Part shown: positions 43,098-53,515 of the stretch, piece after piece | Layout: the number at the start of each line of letters is the position of its first letter | How positions within the stretch are numbered: position 1 is the first letter of the stretch | Origin: Terriglobia bacterium | Lineage (GTDB): Bacteria; Acidobacteriota; Terriglobia; Bryobacterales; Bryobacteraceae | Length of the DNA stretch: 64,000 nt | Assembly: GCA_020073445.1 (NCBI GenBank) | Contig: JAIQFE010000033.1 | Coordinates: 1 to 64,000 of the forward strand | Direction of reading: 5' to 3' | Made by a program: the position numbers and the translations under genes | The notes under the pieces: model-generated | The model's input: only the letters and a program-made list of their open reading frames with translations | Databases searched by the model: none | What the model was told of the DNA's origin: nothing

Positions 43098-44605
43098 GAA
43101 AGATCTATTTGATTTTGGCCGCAGGACTATTGGCGGCGTGTTCGCAGAATCCGAAGGCTGAATCGGCCGCTCCGAAGGCAGAAACACCCGAGCCTCTGAA
43201 GGCCTCGGTCTGGACCCGCGGTGGCGAGCTATATCTGGAATATCCGGCGCTGGTCCGCGGCCAGAAACAACGCTTCGCCATCCATCTGACGCGGCTTACG
43301 GATTTCAAGGCCGTCAAGGACGCCGCGTGCGAAGTGCATTTGGGCGTGGAGGTCTTTCCTTGCGATCCATCGACGCATCCGGGAATTTTCGGGGCTAACG
43401 TCGAGCCAAAAACCGCGGGTGAAGCGGCCATGAGCATCGTAGTTCACGGGAAGGATCTGAACGAAGCCTTCGACGTGGGAACGGTGAAGGTGGCCTCCGA
43501 CGTCGCATCTACTGAAAAGCCCGCCGAACCGAAAGAGGAGACCATCGCGTTTTCAAAAGAACAGCAGTGGGCGCTGGATTTTGGCACGGAACTGGCCGCG
43601 GAGCAGAGTATGCGTGACAACCTGCGCGTGGCTGCGGAAACGCTGCCGCGAACGGGCGGCGAGGCGGTGGTGACCGCGCCCGCCGCGGGGCGCTTAATCG
43701 TTGACAAGACCTTCGCGGTCGGCACGACGATCGAGATCGGGACCGAGTTGGCTAACATCGTTCCACCCGTAGGGTCCACGACGGACACGGCTAGTCTGCA
43801 GCTGGCGGAAACCGAGGCCAGAGTCAGCCTGGAACAGGCCCAACGTGATCGTGCCCGGGCGGAGCGTCTGCTAGCCGCGGGAGCTGTTCCCGCGCGCAGA
43901 GCCGAAGAGGCTCGGGCCGTCGAAGCTACGGCGCAGGCTCGCTTGCAGGCTGCACAGACTCGCCTCCAGCAGTTCGACTCTACTCGTTCGGGCGACGGGA
44001 AAGACACCGGAGTCAAGCGTTTTGTAGTCCGCGCGCCGATCAGCGGGATACTTGCAGAATCGAGCGCCATCAGCGGAGCGAATACGGAAGTCGGGAAAAG
44101 TTTGTTCCGCATCGTCGATATCAATTCGATATTCGTGAGCGGTGTGGTGCCGGAATCGGAATTCTCGAAACTTCGCCAGTTGTCCGGCGCTGAGGTCGAA
44201 ATGCCCGACGGTCAAATTCGTCCGGCGGGGAAGCTTGTAGCGGTCGGGCGCTTGGTGGATGCGGAAACCAGAACGGTCCCGGTGACCTACGAGACCGACA
44301 ATCACGACCATCGTCTAGCGATTAATCAGACCGTGTTCCTGCGCTTGTTCCTGACGCCTATGGGTAAGGCTCCGGTCGTTCCAGAAGCCGCGATCATCGA
44401 TGATGCGGGGCGCCCCGTGGTCTTCGTACAGCGGGGCGGCGAGACCTTTTTGCGGAGACCCGTGAAGCTTGGTATCCGCAACCACGGACTGGTGCAGGTG
44501 CTCGAAGGCGTGAATGTGGGCGATCGTGTGGTCACCAAAGGCGCATATTTGATTCGCCTGTCTACCATGTCCAGCGCTGTTCCAGCCCATGGACACGTTC
44601 ACTAA
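43094..44605 (+). CDS. RND periplasmic adaptor protein (CzcB-like lipoprotein)
   Basis: 503 residues. A lipoprotein signal (LILAAGLLAACSQ, lipid on Cys of LAAC) opens the chain. An additional N-terminal beta domain (about 35-135, KASVWTRGGELYLEYPALVR) precedes the membrane-fusion module: PAAGRLIVDKTFAVGTTIEI (barrel-sandwich), a helical hairpin (LAETEARVSLEQAQRDRARA) and VRAPISGILAESSAISGANT. This order matches CzcB-type adaptors for Co/Zn/Cd efflux. The extra N-terminal domain may bind metal. It links the TolC-like channel with the RND pump, coded 12 bases downstream. Confidence 0.9.
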   Translation: MRKIYLILAAGLLAACSQNPKAESAAPKAETPEPLKASVWTRGGELYLEYPALVRGQKQRFAIHLTRLTDFKAVKDAACEVHLGVEVFPCDPSTHPGIFGANVEPKTAGEAAMSIVVHGKDLNEAFDVGTVKVASDVASTEKPAEPKEETIAFSKEQQWALDFGTELAAEQSMRDNLRVAAETLPRTGGEAVVTAPAAGRLIVDKTFAVGTTIEIGTELANIVPPVGSTTDTASLQLAETEARVSLEQAQRDRARAERLLAAGAVPARRAEEARAVEATAQARLQAAQTRLQQFDSTRSGDGKDTGVKRFVVRAPISGILAESSAISGANTEVGKSLFRIVDINSIFVSGVVPESEFSKLRQLSGAEVEMPDGQIRPAGKLVAVGRLVDAETRTVPVTYETDNHDHRLAINQTVFLRLFLTPMGKAPVVPEAAIIDDAGRPVVFVQRGGETFLRRPVKLGIRNHGLVQVLEGVNVGDRVVTKGAYLIRLSTMSSAVPAHGHVH

Positions 44606-44617
44606 CGGGAGACGAAC

Positions 44618-47600
44618 ATGATCGATAAATTGATTGGCTGGTCTCTTCGTTATCGCGTAATCGTGATTGCGCTCGCGGCGGCATTCCTGGTCTGGGGCGG
44701 ATTCTCACTGCGAGACGTGCCTTTGGACGTCCTGCCGGACTTGAGTGCACCGACGGTCACGATTCTGGTTGAAGGACATGGAATGGCCCCGACCGAAATG
44801 GAGTCGCTAGTGACGTTTCCCATTGAGGCCTCGCTCAACGGCGCGTCGGGAGTGCGACGCGTACGGTCGGCGACCGCAGTGGGCTTGGCGGTGGTCTGGG
44901 TGGAGTTCGACTGGGGCCAGGACATTCAGCGCGCCCGGCAAATCGTCACGGAGAAGCTGACGCTCGTAGGCGCCAGTCTGCCCCCAGAGGTGGAGCAGCC
45001 ATTCCTGGCGCCAGTCTCGTCGATCATGGGCGAGATCATGTTCGTCGCGCTCGAATCGGACCGGCACTCGCCACTCGATCTGCGCACGGTGGCCGATAAC
45101 GCCGTAAGGCGGCTGCTGCTTGCGGTTCCAGGCGTTTCACAAGTGATCGCAACCGGGGGCGGCCAGAAGCAGTACCAGGTGCTGATAGACCCTGTGGAAT
45201 TGCGGGAATACAACGTCACGCTGGGACAAGTGGAGGAGGCGCTACACCGTGGCAACAAGAACTCGTCGGCAGGCTTTCGCGTCACGGGAGGACAGGAGTA
45301 TCTCATCCAGGGGGTCGGACGTGTTTCGAACGAGGACGAGATCGGCAACATCGTGATCACGGCGCGCGGAGCCCGGCCGATTCTGGTGCGCAACGTGGCA
45401 CACGTGCAGATCGGCGCGGCATTGAAGCGCGGCGAAGGATCGCACAAGGGCTCACCCGCTGTGATCCTGGGCATCCAGAAGCAGCCCGGCGCAAACACTT
45501 TGGAATTGACTCGGCTACTGGACACCACGCTCGATGACATCCAGCGGACGCTTCCCGAAGGCATGGTGATCGACAAACATGTGTTCCGGCAGGCGGACTT
45601 TATTCAACGCGCGCTCGACAATCTGATCGGCGCACTGCGCGATGGTTCACTGCTGGTGGTGCTGGTGGTGCTCATTTTCCTGGCGAACCTGCGGGCATCT
45701 CTCATTACGCTTATCGCTCTGCCGATTTCGCTGGTCGCGGCGGTGCTGGGCATCAAGTTTCTGGGATTCACGCTCAACACCATGAGCCTGGGCGGGCTGG
45801 CGATCGCTATGGGAGAGCTGGTGGATGACGCGATTATCGACGTGGAAAACGTGGTGCGGCGGATGCGGGAGAACAGTCGCCTGCCGGAAGCAGAGAGGCT
45901 GGGTCCGATTGAGGTGGTGTATCGCGCCAGCCGAGAGATTCGAGGATCGGTGGTGTTCGCGACTCTGATCGTAATTCTGGTATTCCTGCCGTTGTTCGCA
46001 CTAGAGAGCGTGGAGGGGCGGCTACTGTGGCCCATCGGATTCGCGTACATCATCGCCTTGGTGGCGTCGCTGGTGGTTGCTCTGACGGTCACACCCGCGC
46101 TGTGCTCGATCCTGCTGCCGAGGGCAAAATCCATCTTGAGGGGGCAGGAGCCCTGGCTGATCCGTGTACTGAAACGGATGTATCGTCCGTCCCTTTCTTT
46201 TTCGATTGATCATCCGTGGGTCGTGATGGGCGCTTCGGCGCTGCTACTTATCGCCGCAGGTGTGGGTGTTTCGCGTATGGGGAGGTCATTCCTGCCGGAG
46301 TTCAACGAAGGAAGTCTAACGGTAGGCGCCGTGACGATCCCTGGAACCAGCCTGGCGGAATCGAATCAGCTCGGCACGGCTCTGGAAAAGATTCTGCTCA
46401 CAGTGCCGGAGGTTCGGTCGACTGGCCGCCGAACCGGACGGGCTGAGCTCGATGAGCATGTGCAGAGTGTGGAATCGGCGGAGATCGACGTAGATTTGCA
46501 AATGGCGAGTCGGCCAAAAGACGAAGTCCTTCGGGAGATCCGCGATAAGGTTAGTGTGCTGCCGGGAACCAACGTCAGCGTGGGACAGCCCATCTCGCAC
46601 CGCATCGATCACATGCTTTCGGGAACGCTCGCGAATATTGCTGTCAAGATTTTCGGGGACGATCTGCGCCAGCTCCGATTGTTAGCGAAGCAGGTGCAGA
46701 CGGAAATGGCGGGCGTACCTGGCGTCGTGGATCTGTCGCTCGAGCAGCAGACGGATATCCCCACCTTGCGAATTCGCGCGGACCCTGCATTGGCCGCGCG
46801 CTACGGCCTGCCAGCGGGAGAGGTGACCCAGCGAATCGAGACAGTATTGGTCGGTAGTGAGGTGGGGCGGATTCTTGACGGCCAAGTCAGCTTCCCGCTG
46901 GTTGCCAAGTATGAAGATGTTCGCGGGTCAGGCGATGGGGAGGATACTCTGGCGGGTATTCGTGGAATGTTGCTCGATACGCCGGCAGGGCCGCGCGTAC
47001 CTCTTTCGAGCGTCGCGACGATTCAGGAAGATCGGAGTCCGAACTTCATCATGCGCGAGGGAGTGCAGCGGAGGATCGTGGTACAAGCCAACGTGTCTGG
47101 GCGAGACTTGCGCGGTACCGTACAGGAGATCCAGCAGCGCGTGGCTCAGGCCGTGAAATTACCGCAGGGTTACCGGATCGAGTACGGTGGCCAGTTCGAG
47201 AGCGCCGAGCGTGCTTACCAGCGGCTGCTGCTGCTTGGGGGCGGAGTGGTAGTCGGGATCTTCCTCATTCTCGGCATCGCGTTTGGATCGTACAAGGATG
47301 CACTGATCATCATGCTGAACCTGCCGCTGGCCTTGGTGGGGGGCGTCGCTGGCGTCTTCCTAGCGGGAGGGGTGCTTTCCCTCGCATCGATCGTGGGGTT
47401 CATTACCCTATTCGGAATCGCGACGCGCAATGGCATCATGCTGATCTCTCATGTACACCATCTTCGAGACCAGGGCGTGTCGGACTTCCGACAGGCCGTG
47501 GTGGATGGAGCATCCGAGCGTCTGGCACCGATTTTGATGACTGCTCTCGCTGCGGGTTTGGCACTTGTACCCATAGCGATGGGCATGGGTAAGCCCGGAA

Positions 47601-47722
47601 GCGAAATTCAGGCTCCGATGGCGATTGTGATTTTTTGCGGCTTGCTGACGTCCACTGCCCTGAACATGGTCGTGGTCCCGGCGGCGTATTATCGTTTTGT
47701 GCGATCCGCGCCTAATTCGTGA
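44618..47722 (+). CDS. heavy-metal RND efflux pump (CzcA-like)
   Basis: 1034 residues, the usual length. It begins MIDKLIGWSLRYRVIVIALA and has the RND plan: helix 1, a large periplasmic loop, helices 2-6, a second loop and helices 8-12. The proton-relay helix 4 reads AIAMGELVDDAIIDVENVVR, with acidic residues spaced as in the heavy-metal (HME) subfamily. It exports divalent or monovalent metal ions from periplasm or cytosol using the proton gradient. Exact metal is not decidable from the sequence. A good ribosome-binding site (GGGAGA) precedes ATG 44618. Last gene of the pump operon. Confidence 0.92.
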   Translation: MIDKLIGWSLRYRVIVIALAAAFLVWGGFSLRDVPLDVLPDLSAPTVTILVEGHGMAPTEMESLVTFPIEASLNGASGVRRVRSATAVGLAVVWVEFDWGQDIQRARQIVTEKLTLVGASLPPEVEQPFLAPVSSIMGEIMFVALESDRHSPLDLRTVADNAVRRLLLAVPGVSQVIATGGGQKQYQVLIDPVELREYNVTLGQVEEALHRGNKNSSAGFRVTGGQEYLIQGVGRVSNEDEIGNIVITARGARPILVRNVAHVQIGAALKRGEGSHKGSPAVILGIQKQPGANTLELTRLLDTTLDDIQRTLPEGMVIDKHVFRQADFIQRALDNLIGALRDGSLLVVLVVLIFLANLRASLITLIALPISLVAAVLGIKFLGFTLNTMSLGGLAIAMGELVDDAIIDVENVVRRMRENSRLPEAERLGPIEVVYRASREIRGSVVFATLIVILVFLPLFALESVEGRLLWPIGFAYIIALVASLVVALTVTPALCSILLPRAKSILRGQEPWLIRVLKRMYRPSLSFSIDHPWVVMGASALLLIAAGVGVSRMGRSFLPEFNEGSLTVGAVTIPGTSLAESNQLGTALEKILLTVPEVRSTGRRTGRAELDEHVQSVESAEIDVDLQMASRPKDEVLREIRDKVSVLPGTNVSVGQPISHRIDHMLSGTLANIAVKIFGDDLRQLRLLAKQVQTEMAGVPGVVDLSLEQQTDIPTLRIRADPALAARYGLPAGEVTQRIETVLVGSEVGRILDGQVSFPLVAKYEDVRGSGDGEDTLAGIRGMLLDTPAGPRVPLSSVATIQEDRSPNFIMREGVQRRIVVQANVSGRDLRGTVQEIQQRVAQAVKLPQGYRIEYGGQFESAERAYQRLLLLGGGVVVGIFLILGIAFGSYKDALIIMLNLPLALVGGVAGVFLAGGVLSLASIVGFITLFGIATRNGIMLISHVHHLRDQGVSDFRQAVVDGASERLAPILMTALAAGLALVPIAMGMGKPGSEIQAPMAIVIFCGLLTSTALNMVVVPAAYYRFVRSAPNS

Positions 47723-47778
47723 GATCCATACCGCATCGGCAAATCTAGGCAGAGGCTATCTTGGTTGGAGCGCGTAAC

Positions 47779-48381
47779 ATGTCCACCAAAGACCACTGGG
47801 AGTCTGTGTATGCGTCCAAGCCTGAAACAGAGCTGAGCTGGACGCAGCCGGATCCCCATCTCTCTCTGTCCCTGATCGCTGAAATATGCCCAACCGGGAG
47901 CGTGATTGACGTGGGAGGAGGGACATCTCTGCTGGCTGGAAAGCTCCTAGACCGTGGGTATTCGGTCGCGGTACTCGATATCTCAGAATCGGCCGTGACT
48001 AAAGGACGGGAAAGACTTGGACCGAAAGCAAGTATGGTCCATTGGATCGTGGCTGATGTGACCGCCAGTCCTGACCTCGGCAGCTTCGATGTCTGGCATG
48101 ACCGCGCGGTTTTTCACTTTCTCACGAACCAGGCAGATCGGGCCGCTTACGTGACCTTACTGAATCGGACTGTTTCAGCGGGACGGCACGCGGTGATTTC
48201 GACCTTCGCACCCGATGGACCCGAGAAATGCAGCGGCCTGGACGTACAGCGCTATAGCGGACTAACGCTGAGTGCGGAGTTGGGATCGTCCTTTGTGCTT
48301 CTTAAGAGCGTGCTGGAGACTCACTGGACTCCTGGCGGAAAGCCGCAGTCATTTCAGTACAGTGTGTTTCGTCGGGTTTAG
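47779..48381 (+). CDS. class I SAM-dependent methyltransferase
   Basis: 200 residues from ATG 47779, with GGAG a few bases upstream. The family start DHWESVYASKPETELSWTQ is followed by motif I (VIDVGGGTSLLAGKLLDRGY), VAVLDISESAV, VHWIVADVT, and FDVWHDRAVFHFL. This group of small methyltransferases often stands beside metal or metalloid resistance genes. The substrate is unknown. It follows the CzcA-like gene by 56 bases and may be cotranscribed, and it converges on the CusF-like gene. Confidence 0.85.
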   Translation: MSTKDHWESVYASKPETELSWTQPDPHLSLSLIAEICPTGSVIDVGGGTSLLAGKLLDRGYSVAVLDISESAVTKGRERLGPKASMVHWIVADVTASPDLGSFDVWHDRAVFHFLTNQADRAAYVTLLNRTVSAGRHAVISTFAPDGPEKCSGLDVQRYSGLTLSAELGSSFVLLKSVLETHWTPGGKPQSFQYSVFRRV

Positions 48382-48409
48382 CGGATTCAACCGATCTGGT
48401 TCGGGACCG

Positions 48410-48754
48410 TCACTTTTTAGATTTTGAATCGCCGCTGCCTTTCGGCACCACCTGCACTTTGTGGAGCGTCATATCACCTTCGTAAACGGTCGCCGTGATC
48501 TGGTCACCCGCCTTGATGATCTTGAGGACTGCGGGATCGTCAACTTTATAGCCCATTGTCATCGCGTCCATCCAGCCTTCAACCTTCTCACCATTGACGG
48601 TCAGGCTGTTGGCGCCAACATTAACAGCCTCCACTTTCCCATGGAACGTGTAGGCTTTTTTGGCGGGTGCGGCTTGCCCCAGACAAACTGCGGCCATCAG
48701 CATTGTCGCTCCACAGAGTCTGATCAATCGCTTCACTGCTAAAAGATGCATCAT
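48410..48754 (-). CDS. CusF-like periplasmic copper-binding protein
   Basis: 114 residues with a signal peptide (LCGATMLMAAVCLGQAAP). The mature part is a small OB-fold of the CusF/DUF type: FHGKVEAVNVGANSLTVNGE, GWMDAMTMGYKVDD and AGDQITATVYEGDM. The W-M-x-x-M-x-M cluster resembles the copper/silver site of CusF. It probably carries Cu(I) or Ag(I) to the pump coded 27 bases upstream. AAGGAGA precedes the ATG. The last gene of the six-gene - strand operon. Confidence 0.8.
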   Translation of the reverse strand: MMHLLAVKRLIRLCGATMLMAAVCLGQAAPAKKAYTFHGKVEAVNVGANSLTVNGEKVEGWMDAMTMGYKVDDPAVLKIIKAGDQITATVYEGDMTLHKVQVVPKGSGDSKSKK

Positions 48755-48781
48755 AGTCGGTCTCCTTTTATTTGAACTGCT

Positions 48782-51700
48782 TTACTCTCTTACATCCACT
48801 TCTCCCGCACTCCTCAGGCTGCCCCGTCGCAGCGCGCGGGTCTTCATCATCACGAAGAACACAGGAACCAAGATCAGCACGTGGATTGTCGAGGTGATCA
48901 TGCCGCCGACAATCGGCGCCGCGATCGGCTTCATCACGTCCGAACCGACACCCGATTCCGACAGTATTGGAATCAAGCTGGCGAGAACCGCGGCTACCGT
49001 CATTAGCTTGGGACGGAGCCGATGCACGGCGCCCTCAATGGCAGCCTGCTGGATGTCAGCGGGCTGAAGGGGTTGTCCGGCCGCTAGCTTTCGGTCAAGT
49101 GCTTCGTGCAAATAGACGACCATCACCACTCCGGTCTCGACGGCGATCCCAAACAAAGCTATATAGCCGACCCATACCGCGACGCTGAAGTTGTAGCCTA
49201 AATACCACTGCAACAGCAGACCTCCAGTCATCGCGTAGACTGTTGGAAAGATCAAAACTAGCGCTTCACCAATCGAATGAAAGACCATGTAGAGCAACAG
49301 GAAGATCGCGAAGAACACAATCGGCAGGATGAGTTTTAACCGCTCCCGCGCCCGCAGCTCGAATTCGTATTCGCCCGACCATTTCATCGTGTAGCCTGCC
49401 GGAAGCACAAGCTTTTCATGGAGCAACTTGTCGGCCCGCTCCACGAACCCGCCATAGTCCCTGGTATTCAGGTCGAGATAGACGTAGCCGGTGAGCGCTG
49501 CATCCTCATCGCGGATCATGGTGGCACCCTTCGAGAAAGAAAGCTTGGCGAGTTCGCCCAGAGGCACTTGGGTGTTGGCCGGGGTGGCGATCAAAACCTG
49601 CCGTAGCTTGTCGAGATTGTCCCGAAAGTCAGGCGCGTAGCGGACGGAGATCGGGTATCGCTCGCGGCCCTCGACATTCTCTGCGATGTTGTCTCCGCCT
49701 ATTCCGGACGTGATCGCACGCTGAACATCGCCCACGGTGAGTCCGTAGCGCGCGGCTTCGGCCCGATTCACTTCGATGTTCAAGTAAAACCCCTGGGCGA
49801 CACGCTCCGCGAATGCGGATCTCATTTCGGGAAGAGCCGTGAGAATCTGTTGAATCTTGCTGCCCACCTGCTGGATGCCGTCAAGTGTAGGCCCCTGGAC
49901 CTTAATGCCGACCGGCGTCTTGATTCCGGTGAGCTCCATGTCCAAACGATTCTGGATCGGCATGGTCCAGCTATTCGTCAGGCCCGGGAACTGAAGCTTG
50001 GAGTCCATTTCCGAGATAAGCTTCTCGTAAGTCATACCGGCGCGCCATTGTTCTCGCGGTTTCAGGGTCACGGTTGTGTCGTACATGTCCATGGGAGCGT
50101 TATCTGTGGCGCTTTCGGACCGGCCGATCGAACCAAATACGCTGGTCACCTCGGGAAATGAGCGAAGAATCCGATCCTGCTCTTGCATCAACTGGGTAGC
50201 CTGACCAATCGAAATGCCCGGAAGCGCGGTGGGCATATAGAGCGTAGCTCCTTCGAACAGGGGCGGCATGAACTGGCTTCCGAGCTTGAACGCGAGGGGA
50301 AACGTCACGGCCAAAAAAACCAGATTAAGTAGAACCGTGGTCTTGGGAAACCGCAGGCACAATCTTAGGGCCGGAAGATAAATCGCCTGCGTGATGCGCG
50401 AAATCGGATTGCTCGATTCTGGGCGCAGTCGGCCACGGATGAAGAGAAGCATCAGCGGGGGGACCAGCGTGATCGCCAACAACGATGAAAAACCGACGGC
50501 CAACGTTTTGGTCCACGCCAGGGGCCGGAACATGCGTCCTTCCTGAGCTTCCAGCATGAAAACCGGCAGGAACGAAACGACGATAATCACCAGTGAAAAG
50601 AAGAGCGCCGGTGCCACCTGTTTGGCGGCATCAAGGAGAATCTTCCTTTGCTCGCCGCGAGAGAGGGTCCGCGGCGTCGGCTCGGCCGCGGCGGCCTGCT
50701 GCGCTTCCGCCAATTGCCGGTAGCCGTTTTCCACCATTACGATCGCGGCATCAACCAAGACCCCAATGGCCAGTGCGATGCCCCCCAACGACATGATGTT
50801 AGAGCTGACTTGTAGGTAGTACATCGGTATGAATGAAGCGATGACAGCGATCGGCAGCACAAGAATCGGAATGAACGCGGAGCGAAAGTGGAAGAGGAAC
50901 ACGACGATCACGACGCTGACGATTACGGCTTCTTCGATGAGGTCGCGCTTTAGAGTGCCAATGGATGCTTGAATCAGCCCCGAGCGATCATATCCCGCGA
51001 TGATCTCCACTCCGGGCGGAAGAGATCCGGAAATCTGGGCGAGTTTCTGCTTGACGCCGGAGATCACGTTCAAAGCATTCATTCCGTCACGCATTACAAC
51101 GATGCCGCCAACGGTTTCTCCTTCGCCATTCCATTCCGCCACGCCGCGGCGGATGTCGGGACCGAATGCAACGCTTCCCAGATCTCTCACCAGGACCGGC
51201 GTGCCGTTCTTGGTGGTCACTGGCACGGTTTCAAGGTCCGAGAGAGACCGCAGATAGCCCAGGCCGCGAATCATGTACTCAGCGCCCCCAAGCTCGATCA
51301 GTCTGCCGCCTACTTCGTTGGTGCTGTCGCGTACCCGGTCGATGACCGTCGAAAGTGCGATGTTATAGGCGCGGAGCTTGTCCGGGTTCAGCCGAACCTG
51401 GTACTGGCGGACAAAGCCCCCGATGCTCGACACCTCGGCCACACCAGGGACAGTCGCGATCTGATAACGCAAGTACCAATCCTGAAGGCTTCGCAGATCC
51501 GCCAGGCTGTAGCGATGGTTGTGATCCACCAGCAAGTATTCGTAGACCCACCCTGCGCCGGTAGCATCCGGACCCAGTGTCGGATTGACCCCGGTCGGCA
51601 AGCGTCCCTGGATCTGCTGCAGGTATTCCAGTACTCGGGAGCGCGCCCAGTAAAGATCGGTCCCATCTTCGAAGACGACGAACACGTATGAGTCGCCGAA

Positions 51701-51958
51701 CATGGTTTGCGCACGGACGCCCTTCACACGGGGCGCCGCCAGCAAGGCAGTAACAATGGGATAGGTAACCTGATCTTCGATGATCTGGGGCGGTTCATTC
51801 CAACTTGTGTGAATAATCACCTGGACATCAGAGATGTCGGGTAGAGCGTCGAGCGGAATGCGCTGCATCGCCCAGATACCTGCCAGCACCAGGGCGAGTG
51901 TTCCTGTGAAAACAAGGAAGCGGTTTCGCGCGCACCAGTCGATCCAACGACTGATCAC
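48782..51958 (-). CDS. heavy-metal RND efflux pump (CusA-like)
   Basis: 1058 residues, starting at GTG 51958 (MISRWIDWCARNRFLVFTGT), which overlaps the adaptor stop (GTGA). It has two periplasmic loops and twelve predicted helices. Helix 4 reads GIALAIGVLVDAAIVMVENG, the CusA-type variant, in contrast to GELVDDAIIDVENV of the Czc-like pump at 44618. Together with the CusF-like protein this points to Cu(I)/Ag(I) export. The methionine relay of CusA could not be assigned with certainty. It is part of a coupled operon with CusB- and TolC-like genes. Confidence 0.9.
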   Translation of the reverse strand: MISRWIDWCARNRFLVFTGTLALVLAGIWAMQRIPLDALPDISDVQVIIHTSWNEPPQIIEDQVTYPIVTALLAAPRVKGVRAQTMFGDSYVFVVFEDGTDLYWARSRVLEYLQQIQGRLPTGVNPTLGPDATGAGWVYEYLLVDHNHRYSLADLRSLQDWYLRYQIATVPGVAEVSSIGGFVRQYQVRLNPDKLRAYNIALSTVIDRVRDSTNEVGGRLIELGGAEYMIRGLGYLRSLSDLETVPVTTKNGTPVLVRDLGSVAFGPDIRRGVAEWNGEGETVGGIVVMRDGMNALNVISGVKQKLAQISGSLPPGVEIIAGYDRSGLIQASIGTLKRDLIEEAVIVSVVIVVFLFHFRSAFIPILVLPIAVIASFIPMYYLQVSSNIMSLGGIALAIGVLVDAAIVMVENGYRQLAEAQQAAAAEPTPRTLSRGEQRKILLDAAKQVAPALFFSLVIIVVSFLPVFMLEAQEGRMFRPLAWTKTLAVGFSSLLAITLVPPLMLLFIRGRLRPESSNPISRITQAIYLPALRLCLRFPKTTVLLNLVFLAVTFPLAFKLGSQFMPPLFEGATLYMPTALPGISIGQATQLMQEQDRILRSFPEVTSVFGSIGRSESATDNAPMDMYDTTVTLKPREQWRAGMTYEKLISEMDSKLQFPGLTNSWTMPIQNRLDMELTGIKTPVGIKVQGPTLDGIQQVGSKIQQILTALPEMRSAFAERVAQGFYLNIEVNRAEAARYGLTVGDVQRAITSGIGGDNIAENVEGRERYPISVRYAPDFRDNLDKLRQVLIATPANTQVPLGELAKLSFSKGATMIRDEDAALTGYVYLDLNTRDYGGFVERADKLLHEKLVLPAGYTMKWSGEYEFELRARERLKLILPIVFFAIFLLLYMVFHSIGEALVLIFPTVYAMTGGLLLQWYLGYNFSVAVWVGYIALFGIAVETGVVMVVYLHEALDRKLAAGQPLQPADIQQAAIEGAVHRLRPKLMTVAAVLASLIPILSESGVGSDVMKPIAAPIVGGMITSTIHVLILVPVFFVMMKTRALRRGSLRSAGEVDVRE

Positions 51959-53505
51959 TGCGTGCCCCCTTCAGCAGTCACAGAGATCTGTTTCTGGGCG
52001 ATGGTTTGACCGTTCTTCGTGGCAAGCACCGTAACTTGCCAGGTGCCGCCCATCAGAATCTGGCCTGGGCCATCATAAACTCCTCCGGCCTTTTCGCTGA
52101 GTGTGGCGACATTGCGCATCGCCGGCATTCCCATGGCAGGCATCGCGGGCATGAGGAACGTCACAGTTACTTGGGCGCCGGTGATGGGCGCACTGTCCGG
52201 CCCAGCCAGCTTCACACGAAACGTATTGGTGCCAAGTCGAGGAGTGGACGGGCTTGATGAGTAGTCGAGAGATACCTGCGGAGCATTTGCCGCGGATGCA
52301 GCGCTAACACCGGGGGGCGGTGGAGCAAACGAGCCCATCGCTGCCTGAAGCTGGCTTTCCGAGTCGAGCAGGAAATTCGCGGACGTCGCGACACGCTCTC
52401 CGGCTCTCAGTCCCTTGGTTACGACAAAATCCTCGCCAGCCCGCGCGCCGGTTTCGATCTCGCGTGGCTCAAAGTGGCCATCCCCGTGATCGATGAACGC
52501 GATCTGGCGCGTCCCGGACTGGTAGACTCCGGATGCTGGAATCACCAGTTGGCGTCCCAGTGCCAAGTCGAGTTTCACATTGACGAACATTCCCAGCGAA
52601 AGCTTCATGTCGGGATTGGCGATTTCGAGCCGTACTCTCGCAGTACGAGTCGTCTGGTCAAGTTGAGGCGAAATGAAACTCACCCGTCCGGGGAACGTGC
52701 GTCCTGGATAGGAGTCCACGGTGATGACCGCGGCATCTCCCAACTTAACTCGGCCGATGTCGTTTTGAAAAAGCTGGGCGTAAACCCAGACGGTGGATAG
52801 ATCCGCAATCGAGTAAAGCTTTGTACCCGGCTGCACATACATGGTGGGAAGGGCGTTTCGCTCGATGATCAGTCCTGACGTGGGAGAGTCAATTTCGAAA
52901 TCGCGCTTGACCTGTCCGGTCTCTTCCAACTCCTGAATGTCGCGTTCTGGTAGCCCCCACTGCTTCAGCCGTTCCATCGCGGAAGACAAGAGAGTGCCAG
53001 CTCCCGATGCGACCCCGGGAACCGTGCTTTGCGCCAGGAGCCCACGATTCTGCTTCGCCAGCAGATATTCGTTCTCGGTCCTGACCAGTTCAGGACTGTA
53101 GATCGTCAAGAGCGGCTGCGCTTTTTGCACGGGCTTGAAAATGGAGTCAACGTAGACCTTCTGGATCCAACCCGCGAAGCGAACCTGTACCTCGGCGAGT
53201 CGCGTCTCATCTACTTCGACGCTGCCGGTGGTTTGGATTTCATCGTGAACTTGCCGATACTCCACGGTGCCCGTTTTGACGCCGATGCTCTGCATCCGTT
53301 GGGGCGTCAACGACACCGGAACCAGAGCCGTTTCCGAGCTTGGAGCTTCCAAGCGCGTCGCGTCGGGACTTGCAGGTGCACGAGACACAACGGACGAAAA
53401 CCTCGCCTTAAGCACTTGCGGACCGATCCAAAGCAGGACTACGCCTGCCGCAAGCAGGATCGCTGCCGCGAGGGTGATGAAAAAAGCGATTCGATAGCGT
53501 TGCAT
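51955..53505 (-). CDS. CusB-like RND adaptor with a C-terminal YtkA/FixH-type domain
   Basis: 516 residues from ATG 53505 (MQRYRIAFFITLAAAILLAA), with GAGG eight bases upstream, so the longer frame to 53568 is not used. An N-terminal anchor helix (7-30) leads to the CusB pattern: VEVDETRLAEVQVRFAGWIQ, VQKAQPLLTIYSPEL, RTENEYLLAK. The last 100 residues (from about 415) are an immunoglobulin-like YtkA/FixH domain with FLMPAMPAMGMPAM, a Met-rich stretch that may hold Cu(I). Such an extra metal-binding domain would replace or assist CusF delivery. Confidence 0.85.
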   Translation of the reverse strand: MQRYRIAFFITLAAAILLAAGVVLLWIGPQVLKARFSSVVSRAPASPDATRLEAPSSETALVPVSLTPQRMQSIGVKTGTVEYRQVHDEIQTTGSVEVDETRLAEVQVRFAGWIQKVYVDSIFKPVQKAQPLLTIYSPELVRTENEYLLAKQNRGLLAQSTVPGVASGAGTLLSSAMERLKQWGLPERDIQELEETGQVKRDFEIDSPTSGLIIERNALPTMYVQPGTKLYSIADLSTVWVYAQLFQNDIGRVKLGDAAVITVDSYPGRTFPGRVSFISPQLDQTTRTARVRLEIANPDMKLSLGMFVNVKLDLALGRQLVIPASGVYQSGTRQIAFIDHGDGHFEPREIETGARAGEDFVVTKGLRAGERVATSANFLLDSESQLQAAMGSFAPPPPGVSAASAANAPQVSLDYSSSPSTPRLGTNTFRVKLAGPDSAPITGAQVTVTFLMPAMPAMGMPAMRNVATLSEKAGGVYDGPGQILMGGTWQVTVLATKNGQTIAQKQISVTAEGGTQ

Positions 53506-53515
53506 GGTCATTTCC